Shown here one piece after another: positions 53,573 through 62,434 of a DNA stretch of 64,000 bases. Numbering within the stretch: the first letter of the stretch is position 1; each line of letters opens with the position of its first letter. The notes beneath the pieces are model-generated. The model was not told the origin of the DNA. It saw only the letters and a program-made list of their open reading frames with translations, and did no database searches. Made by a program: the position numbers and the translations under genes. Source of the stretch: Lachnospiraceae bacterium AB2028 (GTDB taxonomy: Bacteria > Bacillota > Clostridia > Lachnospirales > Lachnospiraceae). The stretch covers positions 62,001 to 126,000 of the forward strand of contig KK211275.1 in assembly GCA_000621425.1 (NCBI GenBank), given 5' to 3'.

Positions 53573-55837
53573 ATGGAAGAAAAAAAGAATATGATAAATG
53601 AATGTCTGAAAAAGTATATGCGGCCTGCAATTGTGATAGTTGTTATTGCACTGGCTCTTGAAATTTTTGTGTTTAATTTTCGTTCCGTTCAATCGTTGTT
53701 CTATAGGGAAACAGTTGTTCCGGTAGATGGATACAGAATGACAGGAATGAAATACTTCGGGGACGGAGTGTATAAAATGGTATCAGATGATGTGGTAGGT
53801 ATAGCTTTGTTGGCTGATGGACAGACACAGAGTGAACTAGAATATGGAACCGGTGTGGGTATAGATGGTGAGGGAAATGCTGTATCAGCTTTGTACCTGA
53901 CAGATCTTGATGGAGTGATTGAAGATGGCGTAATACATAGCATAAAATTGGATGTAGAAACCCCGGCTGCCATTGATTTGCCCTTTAAAGAATCGGGTGT
54001 ACTTTTTGTAAAAACCCATATAAAGGATGCTGGAAATGCGTATCTTGAGACTTTGGATAAACATCCGGTGCTGCAGAATATCGAAGGGTCTAAATACATA
54101 TATATGCAGCCGGCGGGGAAAGTGAGTGACATTGTTTTGGAATTTTCTGCATCAAATGGTGGTGTATTAATAATAAAGGGGATTACCTTAAATGCTCACA
54201 GACCACTCATGTTTTCTTTTTATAGGTTCCTGTTATTGCTGGTGGTTGGTGTGGCTGCCTATTCGTTGCGTCCGGCATCAGTTTTGTGGCGTAAGGATAG
54301 TTTAGAGAAGGCTGCCTGGAAGAAGTATGTTGTTATGGGGCTTTGCATACTGTATATTCTGCCGGCTTGGATTCTTATCCGTGATAATGTGTATCTGACA
54401 AATTATGTGGAGTTTAACCCATATCAGGATCTTGCAGAGGCGCTCGCGGAGGGGCATTGCTACATAGATGAAGAACCGGATCAGGCTCTGGTATCGTTGT
54501 CAAATCCCTATGATGATTCACTAAGAACGGCAAATGGCATAGAAACAAAATGGGATTATGCTTATTTTGACGGAAAGTACTATGTTTATTTTGGAATAGT
54601 TCCCTGCATTATTTTTTACTTGCCACTTTACATCCTTGTGGGAACAAGAATGCCTAATTCATTGCCTGTTCTTGGAGCGGCAGTTCTTTTGTTTTGGGGA
54701 ATTTATATGCTAATAAGGGCAATGGCGGCGGCGTATTATCCTAAACTAAAATATGCCGCACATCTGATTCTTACAATGGTTATATATATGGGTTGCCAGA
54801 TGCCATTCTTTCTGAATCAGCCTGATGGCTATGCGGTACCTGTGGCCTGTGCCGAAGCCATGCTGGTATGGGGACTTTATTTTTGGATATCATCACTTAA
54901 GGCAGAAGGGTGGCGAATGTATGGCAGGGTGGCACTGGGATCTTTTCTTATTGCACTTATTGCCGGAACCAGACCGAATATGGAGATTTATGCACTGATG
55001 AGCGTGCCTGTGTTTATGTGGTTTGTCAAAGTTAATTTAAAGCTGGGGAGAGGGGGAAATCCAATTGTTGCTTCTGAACCGACAACGAATAATATAAAGT
55101 CAAATATTACAGGATTTGCAGCTGCGTTTGTTTTGCCGTTTATACCGGTTGCTGCCGGCCTCATGTATTATAATGCTGTACGTTTTGGATCGGTATTTGA
55201 TTTTGGTAATAATTACAATCTTACGGTTTCGGATATGTCGCTGAATCCCTTTTCATTGGATAAGTTATTTATAGGTATATATGAGTATCTGTTGAAACTC
55301 CCTGAACTTAAATATAGGTTTCCTTTTATGTCTATACCTGGGGACGGGACAGAAACAAATGCATTTGGCCATTGTTTTGTACATATGGAATATATTTTTG
55401 CCGGACTTCTTCCTGTTAATGTATTGCTTTGGTCGATACCGGTTCTGCTAAAAAAGAAAGGTGAAAAGGAGGGGAGAGACTGGAAGCTTATGTCTCTTAG
55501 GTATTTGGGGCTACTGGCGGTGGTTCTTGCATTTTTCCTTGTGTTTTTTGACAGCGAGAGCGCGGGTATAGTATATAGGTATGAGGCGGATTTTTCGCTT
55601 GCTTTGTTTATAGGCGCGACGGCGGCTGTGATGCTTGTTATGGCTAAATTTGATAGGCTTAGTGATGAAGCTCGTTGGATTGGTGAAAGGGCAATGAGTG
55701 CATTCCTTATAACATCGCTTATTTGGTCACTTGTTTTCCATTTCAATTTCTATTTCCTCACAGGGCTAAAGTATCCTTTGCTCTGGGGGAATACGGAGCT
55801 GTATTATAGGATATTCTATGCCTTTAATTTTATGTGA
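53573..55837 (+). CDS. large membrane protein, YDGKYYVYFG family, paralogue 1 (GT-C-like)
   Basis: The 754-residue protein has a first helix (VIVVIALALEIFVFNF), a beta-rich extracytoplasmic domain of about 170 residues, and then some ten helices. Landmarks shared with two downstream genes are EIFVFN-x-R-xx-QS at the end of helix 1, NPYQDLAEALAEGHCYI, DYAYFDGKYYVYFGIVPCIIFYLP, MPNSLP, and YNAVRFGSVFDFGNNYN. The order of loops fits a GT-C-type membrane glycosyltransferase, but I cannot name the family or substrate. The start is uncertain: ATG 53573 has GGT nearby, 53591 would align best with the paralogues, and 53540 is the longest frame. Confidence 0.72.
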   Translation: MEEKKNMINECLKKYMRPAIVIVVIALALEIFVFNFRSVQSLFYRETVVPVDGYRMTGMKYFGDGVYKMVSDDVVGIALLADGQTQSELEYGTGVGIDGEGNAVSALYLTDLDGVIEDGVIHSIKLDVETPAAIDLPFKESGVLFVKTHIKDAGNAYLETLDKHPVLQNIEGSKYIYMQPAGKVSDIVLEFSASNGGVLIIKGITLNAHRPLMFSFYRFLLLLVVGVAAYSLRPASVLWRKDSLEKAAWKKYVVMGLCILYILPAWILIRDNVYLTNYVEFNPYQDLAEALAEGHCYIDEEPDQALVSLSNPYDDSLRTANGIETKWDYAYFDGKYYVYFGIVPCIIFYLPLYILVGTRMPNSLPVLGAAVLLFWGIYMLIRAMAAAYYPKLKYAAHLILTMVIYMGCQMPFFLNQPDGYAVPVACAEAMLVWGLYFWISSLKAEGWRMYGRVALGSFLIALIAGTRPNMEIYALMSVPVFMWFVKVNLKLGRGGNPIVASEPTTNNIKSNITGFAAAFVLPFIPVAAGLMYYNAVRFGSVFDFGNNYNLTVSDMSLNPFSLDKLFIGIYEYLLKLPELKYRFPFMSIPGDGTETNAFGHCFVHMEYIFAGLLPVNVLLWSIPVLLKKKGEKEGRDWKLMSLRYLGLLAVVLAFFLVFFDSESAGIVYRYEADFSLALFIGATAAVMLVMAKFDRLSDEARWIGERAMSAFLITSLIWSLVFHFNFYFLTGLKYPLLWGNTELYYRIFYAFNFM

Positions 55838-55887
55838 TTCAAAGGCAAATAACACATAAAGTGTAGGAAACGATAAATGGGGGAGAT

Positions 55888-57597
55888 ATGTCTTTTTTTT
55901 ACCAAAGGAATTTAAAAACATTTGTGGAAAAACAAAAAGTATTATTGCCTATTTTTATATCTGTTGTGGTGTTTTCATTGTTTTTAGCTTTTGGACCATA
56001 TGTTATGCCGGAAACTTATGATGACAGAATGTTTATGTTGCTTGCTGCTGGGGCATTTGGTGATACTACTTTTAATCTTATTCCCCCGAATATAATATAT
56101 GGAGGTTTTCTCCGCTTTTTCTATATCATAATTCCACAAGTGAACTGGTATCTTTTTTTTCAGTATGCATTCAATCTGTGTGCCATTTCGATGCTGTCTA
56201 TAGTTTTGACTAACAAATATAGGGATTTATTATGGCGGATAATTACACCGATTATTGTTGGGGTTTGTTTCGGAGAGAGTTTTTACCTGAACATACAATA
56301 CACTACAAATAGTTTTTTGTATTTTATTACTGGAGGAATAGTGTGCCTTTCTGTATGCCTTGCGGAAGACGAAACTAAACACAGAATAGCCTATTGTATA
56401 GGGAGTTTTTTTATTACTTTGTCTTTTATGCAACGATGGCATTGTTCCATTTTTTTGTGCCCGTTTTATTTTATTGTTTTATGTGTGTGTGCAATCAAAA
56501 ATAAAGTGGACATTTTCAAATTCAAAGGGGTAAAGTGGTTTCTCAGGCTGATTTTACCGTTGATTTTGGGTTTGCTTTTGTCTTTAATAAATATTTTTTC
56601 TGTTAAATATAATGCAGAATGGGCAGAGTATGAAAAATTTTTTGAAAAAGGCTCAAGACTTGTGGATTATATGCCGGCAGTATATCAGCTCCATCCAAAT
56701 GAGTATTTAGATGCAGGAATAACTGAAATGGATATAGTACTATTTAATAATCTTATTTCTATGGACACTGAAACTTTTACTACTGATCATTTAGCAGAAA
56801 TGGTAAGAATAAAATCACAGGATGAAGACTATCGACTCAAATTGAATGGTGATATTATTACGGAGATAGTAGGGTGTTTACATGATATGATAAAGCAAAT
56901 GCCCATACTTTTTTCATTATTATTTCTGTGCACTATATTTATTCTTTTTAAGGGAAATAAAATGGAACGCTTAGTGTTTGGAGTTTTATTTATTCTGTTT
57001 ATTTCTGAAATTTGGTTTATTGTATGTAGGGGGCGGGCTCCTATGCGAATCCTTTTGGGACCGGCATTGGCGCTAACTGTTTTCACTGTTTGGTTGATAA
57101 TGGATAAGCTTAGTGAATTGCCTATTTTTGAAGTTTCATGTGTGAAATATGGCAGTCTATTATTTGCGTGTACCTTAATGTGGGGTACCTTGAACAAAGA
57201 GAATGCTAATTGGTGGCAGGGGGAGGAAATCTATGTCATAGATGCACTTAGCAAGGATAAAAATCATAAATATGTTATGGATACATGGATTCTTTGCAAT
57301 GATGGCTTAGGAATAAGGAACCCAATGACAATCACTGCTACAAACTATAGTGGATATTTTAATAATATTGTATTAGCGGGGGGATTTATTCCTCGAATGC
57401 CCAATGTGACTGATGCGGGATTAAATAATCCTGTTCGTAGTTTGGTTAACAAGGATGTTTTTTGGGTGACTAAATCACAGTACGGGGATCAGTTGACTGG
57501 AGTAATTGATATTTATCTGGAAGAAAAACTTCAAAGAGAGATAGGCGAATATATGGTTATTGATACCGGCGATATTCAGATTTGGAAATTCTACTAA
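55888..57597 (+). CDS. polytopic membrane protein of unknown family
   Basis: This is an AT-rich 569-residue protein with roughly ten to twelve helices. After helix 1 the loop reads MPETYDDRMFMLLAAGAFGDT, an acidic loop-1 motif reminiscent of GT-C or Gtr-type glycosyltransferases acting on surface polymers. Its last 160 residues contain an extracytoplasmic domain. I do not recognise the family. The 3' end overlaps the convergent yfhO-like gene by 41 bp. GGGGGAG lies very close to ATG 55888. Confidence 0.65.
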   Translation: MSFFYQRNLKTFVEKQKVLLPIFISVVVFSLFLAFGPYVMPETYDDRMFMLLAAGAFGDTTFNLIPPNIIYGGFLRFFYIIIPQVNWYLFFQYAFNLCAISMLSIVLTNKYRDLLWRIITPIIVGVCFGESFYLNIQYTTNSFLYFITGGIVCLSVCLAEDETKHRIAYCIGSFFITLSFMQRWHCSIFLCPFYFIVLCVCAIKNKVDIFKFKGVKWFLRLILPLILGLLLSLINIFSVKYNAEWAEYEKFFEKGSRLVDYMPAVYQLHPNEYLDAGITEMDIVLFNNLISMDTETFTTDHLAEMVRIKSQDEDYRLKLNGDIITEIVGCLHDMIKQMPILFSLLFLCTIFILFKGNKMERLVFGVLFILFISEIWFIVCRGRAPMRILLGPALALTVFTVWLIMDKLSELPIFEVSCVKYGSLLFACTLMWGTLNKENANWWQGEEIYVIDALSKDKNHKYVMDTWILCNDGLGIRNPMTITATNYSGYFNNIVLAGGFIPRMPNVTDAGLNNPVRSLVNKDVFWVTKSQYGDQLTGVIDIYLEEKLQREIGEYMVIDTGDIQIWKFY

Positions 57598-60187
57598 TAC
57601 CGATTGAGAGCAGAAACAGTATGATTCCGGCAATGCCGATTGCTCGGCCTAGATAAACCCATTTGCTTTTGTATACAAAATGAATGTTGTGCGTCCCTTT
57701 TTCTAAAACGACACCGAGAAAAGCATCATCGAGTATTGGATATGTTTTTAATTCTGTGTTATCACAGTATACATGCCAACTTTTATCGTAGGGGATGGTG
57801 GTGAAAAGAAGTGGTTTATCTGACGTTGCTGTGACAGTGGCTTCGATTTGATCATCCAGGAAGGATGTTACCGTCATTGCGCCGGGGACAAGGTCTGAAT
57901 ATACTGCGGCTATTTCATCCGCATCTTCATATGCAAAATAAATAGATTCATAATCAAAAGCCGGAGTTTCTGCAGCGTTCATTTCAATATAGAGTCTGCA
58001 TAGTCCGTCATCGTCGGGAGACATCTCAATTATATGTGGAAGTGATATGTCAGACAATCTATCCATTCCGCCAATATCCGTATTTGAATGGATAATTGGG
58101 GAATTATTAACAAGTTCCGAAATACCCCACCTGTACATATAGGCGTATGTTTTGCCATCTTGATTGGCAGGAATTGAATATGTGATTTGACCATAATCAT
58201 CGGTAAGGCGTACTTTAGTTCCGGCATCATAAGTGATTAAATCAATGTTTTGGGGCTCCACATAGCATACCCCATCATAAATAGTATAAACACAATGTTT
58301 AGTTCCGCACATAGTGTTAACCAAGCTGTTTTGGGCTTCAAATGGATTTATATCAGGTATGTTGTAGTCGAGCATGTCAGAAGAAACCATATATCCGAGA
58401 GGAAGTGTATAGTCTTTTTTTTTGAATAAATAATATGGTGCACGATCGCTGTAAATATATCCACATTCCATGCTATATTTTTGGGCAAAAAGCATTTGCA
58501 TAAGTGGTGTGGATCCATAGTCATATGCGACTAGGTTTGTTGAGGCATAGCCAAATTTATTAAGTATATGTCGTATCTTTTCGTTTTCTATTGAACAGAA
58601 CCACCCGATGCCGTGAAAATCGTAGAGCATTGATATGTTGTCGGTTAGTGAGTTGAGATAATGGACCCGATAGAACATCCAAGGATCTGTTGCCTCGTGT
58701 TTTTTTATTTCATCAAGGCAATTTTCAGCCTGCATACAGGCAATAGTATAATCGTATCTGCTTGGGGGGGGGTTATAGAGTTTTTTCTGACCCTGTAGCA
58801 GATTGGTACTAAGCTCTGCAACCAGTAGCAAAATAAAAACGGCCTTATTCATGAATTTTCCCGTGCATCGTTTTAAGGTTATTACATATAGCGTAGTTAT
58901 GCAGAATAGTAAAAGAATAGTGGTTGGATTGATGTTTTGTGCTGCTGGATTCAGTTTTGTGGGAATGCAATATAATATGGCATAGATAAGGACATAGATT
59001 AATGCTATTATGGATATTGTTTTCGGCACAATCCCTTTTCTACAGATGGTTTCATATTCTTTGGCAGCGGTTAATATCATACAAAAACAAAAAAAACAGG
59101 AAAATCTGAAAGCGTATCCGTTAGGAGCATCGAAAGCATGCATAAAAAGGTAAAGTGGTTTTAAAAATGAACATAGGACTAGAAAAACCAATGGAATGCC
59201 GGCGAAATATTTCGTTCGTTTGCTTATATTGGTGTCAAAAAAGAAAACGCTTGATAATAGTAAAGCGGGGATGCCGGAGTAGATATACGGGATTGTATTA
59301 TTGATACTCTGGCATTGCGCGGGGTAGAGCCCGGCTAAGAATTCCCAAGGATAGAGAACAAATTTGTTTAATTTGTCAGCATCTGTTGCTCGCATTGAAA
59401 TGAGTTCATAACCGGCAGGAATGAGAAGAGGTGCAGCAATAAGTGTAGCGATAAAAACGCATTTAAAATATTCGGAGAGAGCTTTTTTCCATAAAATGGA
59501 TGTTCGGCCGTAAAGATACCAGGTATATGCAATGAAAATAACAAAAGAAAAGATACCTGTCATATAAGCAGTATAGAAATGGATTATGAAACTATAGGCA
59601 TAAATTATGCATAGCCATCCCCATTTTCCGTATTGAAGAAATCTGTTAATACCTAAGACTATTAGTGGCAGTATGTATAGCATATCTAATAATTCAAAGG
59701 AAATAGAAAAGAACGCGAAGAAGGAGCAGAGACTATATGCAGTGGAAAAGAAAACTGATGCATAGCTTGAAATTTTAAATATGCGTTTTAGTAATAAATA
59801 CATGCATAAAGAGGTAAACATTAGTTTCGCGATAACGACACAGAAACTGGCAATTTCTATGTCGTTGATCACAAGATAGAATATATTGAAAGGGCTTTGT
59901 GAGTAAAACGCATTTATAGCAACAGTGGGCATTCCCATTCCATTCTTAAAACTGTACACCAAGCTTTCATGGGAAAAGAGGCGGTTCATAAATTCTTTTG
60001 AAAAAATGGAAAATTGATGTAGCCCATCCCCAAAGATAAAAAGTTGTCCATATCCGGGCATAATGTCTGAACAAATGGTTGTGACTAAAAAAATCAAGGC
60101 AGGAAGAAACACAGCAATGAGTAAGGCAGGTAATTGCGGGATAAACTTATCAAATTTTTTTTTCTTTGTAGTATATGAATAACTCAT
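57557..60187 (-). CDS. YfhO-family membrane protein
   Basis: This is the only confident minus-strand gene. The 876-residue protein has about twelve N-terminal helices, a large extracytoplasmic domain (about 480-840) and a last helix (about 848-866). The first loop (FGDGLHQFSIFSKEFMNR, then YSFKNGMGM and AFYSQSPFNIFYL) and the C-terminal segment TTIPYDKSWHVY followed by FLGVVLEKGTHNIHFVYKS are hallmarks of YfhO. In Bacillus subtilis YfhO acts with CsbB and GtcA in glycosylating lipoteichoic acid, probably as the sugar-transferring GT-C enzyme. No csbB or gtcA is in the window. It is convergent with the gene before it and divergent from the one after. Confidence 0.88.
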   Translation of the reverse strand: MSYSYTTKKKKFDKFIPQLPALLIAVFLPALIFLVTTICSDIMPGYGQLFIFGDGLHQFSIFSKEFMNRLFSHESLVYSFKNGMGMPTVAINAFYSQSPFNIFYLVINDIEIASFCVVIAKLMFTSLCMYLLLKRIFKISSYASVFFSTAYSLCSFFAFFSISFELLDMLYILPLIVLGINRFLQYGKWGWLCIIYAYSFIIHFYTAYMTGIFSFVIFIAYTWYLYGRTSILWKKALSEYFKCVFIATLIAAPLLIPAGYELISMRATDADKLNKFVLYPWEFLAGLYPAQCQSINNTIPYIYSGIPALLLSSVFFFDTNISKRTKYFAGIPLVFLVLCSFLKPLYLFMHAFDAPNGYAFRFSCFFCFCMILTAAKEYETICRKGIVPKTISIIALIYVLIYAILYCIPTKLNPAAQNINPTTILLLFCITTLYVITLKRCTGKFMNKAVFILLLVAELSTNLLQGQKKLYNPPPSRYDYTIACMQAENCLDEIKKHEATDPWMFYRVHYLNSLTDNISMLYDFHGIGWFCSIENEKIRHILNKFGYASTNLVAYDYGSTPLMQMLFAQKYSMECGYIYSDRAPYYLFKKKDYTLPLGYMVSSDMLDYNIPDINPFEAQNSLVNTMCGTKHCVYTIYDGVCYVEPQNIDLITYDAGTKVRLTDDYGQITYSIPANQDGKTYAYMYRWGISELVNNSPIIHSNTDIGGMDRLSDISLPHIIEMSPDDDGLCRLYIEMNAAETPAFDYESIYFAYEDADEIAAVYSDLVPGAMTVTSFLDDQIEATVTATSDKPLLFTTIPYDKSWHVYCDNTELKTYPILDDAFLGVVLEKGTHNIHFVYKSKWVYLGRAIGIAGIILFLLSIGISRISKSEYRRYQ

Positions 60188-60306
60188 TTCTTTGTGGTCT
60201 ACATAAAAAGTATTATCAATTTGGTTGTAAGTAATATGATATATATTGTATCATAATGTGGTACTTGTAGGATAGTGTTTTATGAAAGTGGGATTGATTC
60301 ATCTGT
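60188..60306. promoter_or_regulatory. Divergent intergenic region between yfhO-like gene and paralogue 2
   Basis: This 119-bp AT-rich gap must hold promoters for both directions. On the + strand TTGTAA (60225-60230) and TATCAT (60249-60254) are 18 bp apart, a modest match. ATGATA (60236-60241) and TATCAT (60249-60254) form a 6-bp inverted repeat with a 7-nt spacer that could be a shared operator. I found no good minus-strand promoter by eye. Confidence 0.4.
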
Positions 60307-62427
60307 ATGAATGAACGGAAAAGTGTAAAAAAGAGTATTCTGGCAATGATAGTTTTGATTTTGTTAGCAATCCTTATCGAAATCTTTGCCTTTAATATTC
60401 GTGCTTTTCAAACTTGCGGTTATGAAGAGAAAAATTTGGATGATTTTTATGATGTGGAACTTGTAGGAGGCGTATTTGATTCTGACGGCGATATCGTTAT
60501 GAATAAAGATGCGGATTATGTTACACTTAACATAACCGGATTTGGATATCCGCTTAACAACATAAGACTGGATGCTGAATGCCTTAGTGAAGTAAAGGAT
60601 TCGGAATGTCAGGAAAAGGTGTGTGTTGTAGAATGTTCAGCCTTTGATGATGCGTTGTTTGAGATGATTGGAACAGATGGTAAATCTTATCTGCAAAATG
60701 GTGCGGTTATGACCGTAAGGGCAGATATAATCCATGATATAGAGAATTCACATTACTTGTTTCTTAATCCATTTGGAAATACCCACAAACTTCAGATTGT
60801 TCTCTACCCAAAATCAGGGGATTTAAGCATCATTAGGATACATGAACTAACTTTTAATGCTGTAAAACCTGTGCGGATTTATCCTGCCAGGACTATGGTC
60901 ATATTCCTGGTACTTCTTATCATTTATTATTCATTAGCCAATCTGGATTTATGGCAGACAGATTGCATAGGCAGGAAAAAGTGGAAAACCGTGCTTATTG
61001 CAGGGACATTTGTTGTATTTGCCGTTTTTACGTCATTTTGGATGATCTCTGACAAGGCTATTTGGACTGAGGGCTTTTCACCCTATAGTGCATTGGCTAA
61101 GGCTATTTCAGATGGAAGATTATATGTCGGGGAGGCAAGTGATACGGTCATATCAACAGAAGGTCGCCCTGTGTTCTGGCGGGGAGACAGTACCGAGGTT
61201 ATGTTTGATTATGCCTACTATGATGGAAAATATTATGTGTATTTTGGGCTTCTTCCTTGCTTGGTGTTCTACTTGCCATACCATCTGATTACAGGCGGTG
61301 ATATGCCCAATGCTTTGCCGGGACTCTTATTAAGACTTATGACGGTTGCCCTCGTAGGCAGGCTCATCTGGAACATTATACGGCGGTACTATAGAAAGAC
61401 TCCGTTGGCTTTATTTCTGCTGATGTGGTGGGGAACTGTATGTGGAATGTATATTCCGGTTCTTATGACTGAAATGATAATGTTCTATGATGTTCCCATT
61501 CTTTCGGGGCTTGTACTGACTTTAGCCGGGGCTTGTTTTTGGACGGGTATGGACAGTTTTGGCGGAAGAAACACTGTTATGAAAGCCACGTTTGGAAGTG
61601 TGTGTATGGCTGCTGTGTCCCTGTGCAGGCCAACTATGCTGCTGTATGGATTTGTCATCCTGGCATTCATTATTTGGTATCGAAGGGATGAGATAAAATG
61701 TCTTGCTCACAAAGAACTGGTTTCATATGGGGGGAGTGTTGTTATACCGTATGTTTTTTTTGCTATTATCTGTATGATTTATAATGCGCTGCGTTTTGGA
61801 TCTCCGCTTGATTTTGGTTCATCCTATAATTCGACAACGTATCCAATAGAAGGGGCGTCACTATTTATCCCTTATGTTGCCGTGAGGGCTGCCTATGAAT
61901 ATCTTCTAAAACCGCCGTACATTAATTTTGGATTTCCTTTTACTAAATTTACGGTATGGGAGAAGGTGCGTGTCGCCGGAAATATTATGGTTGTAGATAT
62001 GTTCGATGGTGGAATACTGTCAGCAAATCCATTTAGTTGGGGGCTGGCGTTAATCGCTCATTACAGAACTAAACTTAGACAGAAAAATCTGCTTTGGCCT
62101 ATGGTATCAAGTATTGCCATTTCTCTTTTTCTTATGGTATATGGTGTGGTATACACAAGTTCAGTATATACGAGGTATACGCTTGAGTTTTCTCCGGTAA
62201 TACTTGTATGTGGATGTATAATGATCATGGAGATTTACGAAGATATAGCAATGCTCGATAGTTGTTTGGTAAAGAAGGTGCTTAGGGTGGTAGTGACTTT
62301 GGCCTTAATGTTTTCCTTAGGTTGGGGCGGCATTCAGCTGTGTTGCGCTGAGACCGGAAGTGCGGGAATGGCTGTGGGAAATCCAGAACTATGGTATACA
62401 CTTAAATACGGATTTAGGATATTTTGA
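60307..62427 (+). CDS. large membrane protein, YDGKYYVYFG family, paralogue 2 (GT-C-like)
   Basis: This 706-residue protein has the same plan as the gene at 53573: helix 1 ending EIFAFNIRAFQTCGYEE, an extracytoplasmic beta-rich domain of about 160 residues, then about ten helices. Shared motifs are SPYSALAKAISDGRLYVG, FDYAYYDGKYYVYFGLLPCLVFYLP, MPNALPG, and YNALRFGSPLDFGSSYN. Its base composition is nearer to the chromosomal average than that of the AT-rich single genes. It ends 7 bases before the third paralogue, so the two form an operon. GT-C fold and surface glycosylation are inferences. Confidence 0.75.
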   Translation: MNERKSVKKSILAMIVLILLAILIEIFAFNIRAFQTCGYEEKNLDDFYDVELVGGVFDSDGDIVMNKDADYVTLNITGFGYPLNNIRLDAECLSEVKDSECQEKVCVVECSAFDDALFEMIGTDGKSYLQNGAVMTVRADIIHDIENSHYLFLNPFGNTHKLQIVLYPKSGDLSIIRIHELTFNAVKPVRIYPARTMVIFLVLLIIYYSLANLDLWQTDCIGRKKWKTVLIAGTFVVFAVFTSFWMISDKAIWTEGFSPYSALAKAISDGRLYVGEASDTVISTEGRPVFWRGDSTEVMFDYAYYDGKYYVYFGLLPCLVFYLPYHLITGGDMPNALPGLLLRLMTVALVGRLIWNIIRRYYRKTPLALFLLMWWGTVCGMYIPVLMTEMIMFYDVPILSGLVLTLAGACFWTGMDSFGGRNTVMKATFGSVCMAAVSLCRPTMLLYGFVILAFIIWYRRDEIKCLAHKELVSYGGSVVIPYVFFAIICMIYNALRFGSPLDFGSSYNSTTYPIEGASLFIPYVAVRAAYEYLLKPPYINFGFPFTKFTVWEKVRVAGNIMVVDMFDGGILSANPFSWGLALIAHYRTKLRQKNLLWPMVSSIAISLFLMVYGVVYTSSVYTRYTLEFSPVILVCGCIMIMEIYEDIAMLDSCLVKKVLRVVVTLALMFSLGWGGIQLCCAETGSAGMAVGNPELWYTLKYGFRIF

Positions 62428-62434
62428 TACTTAA

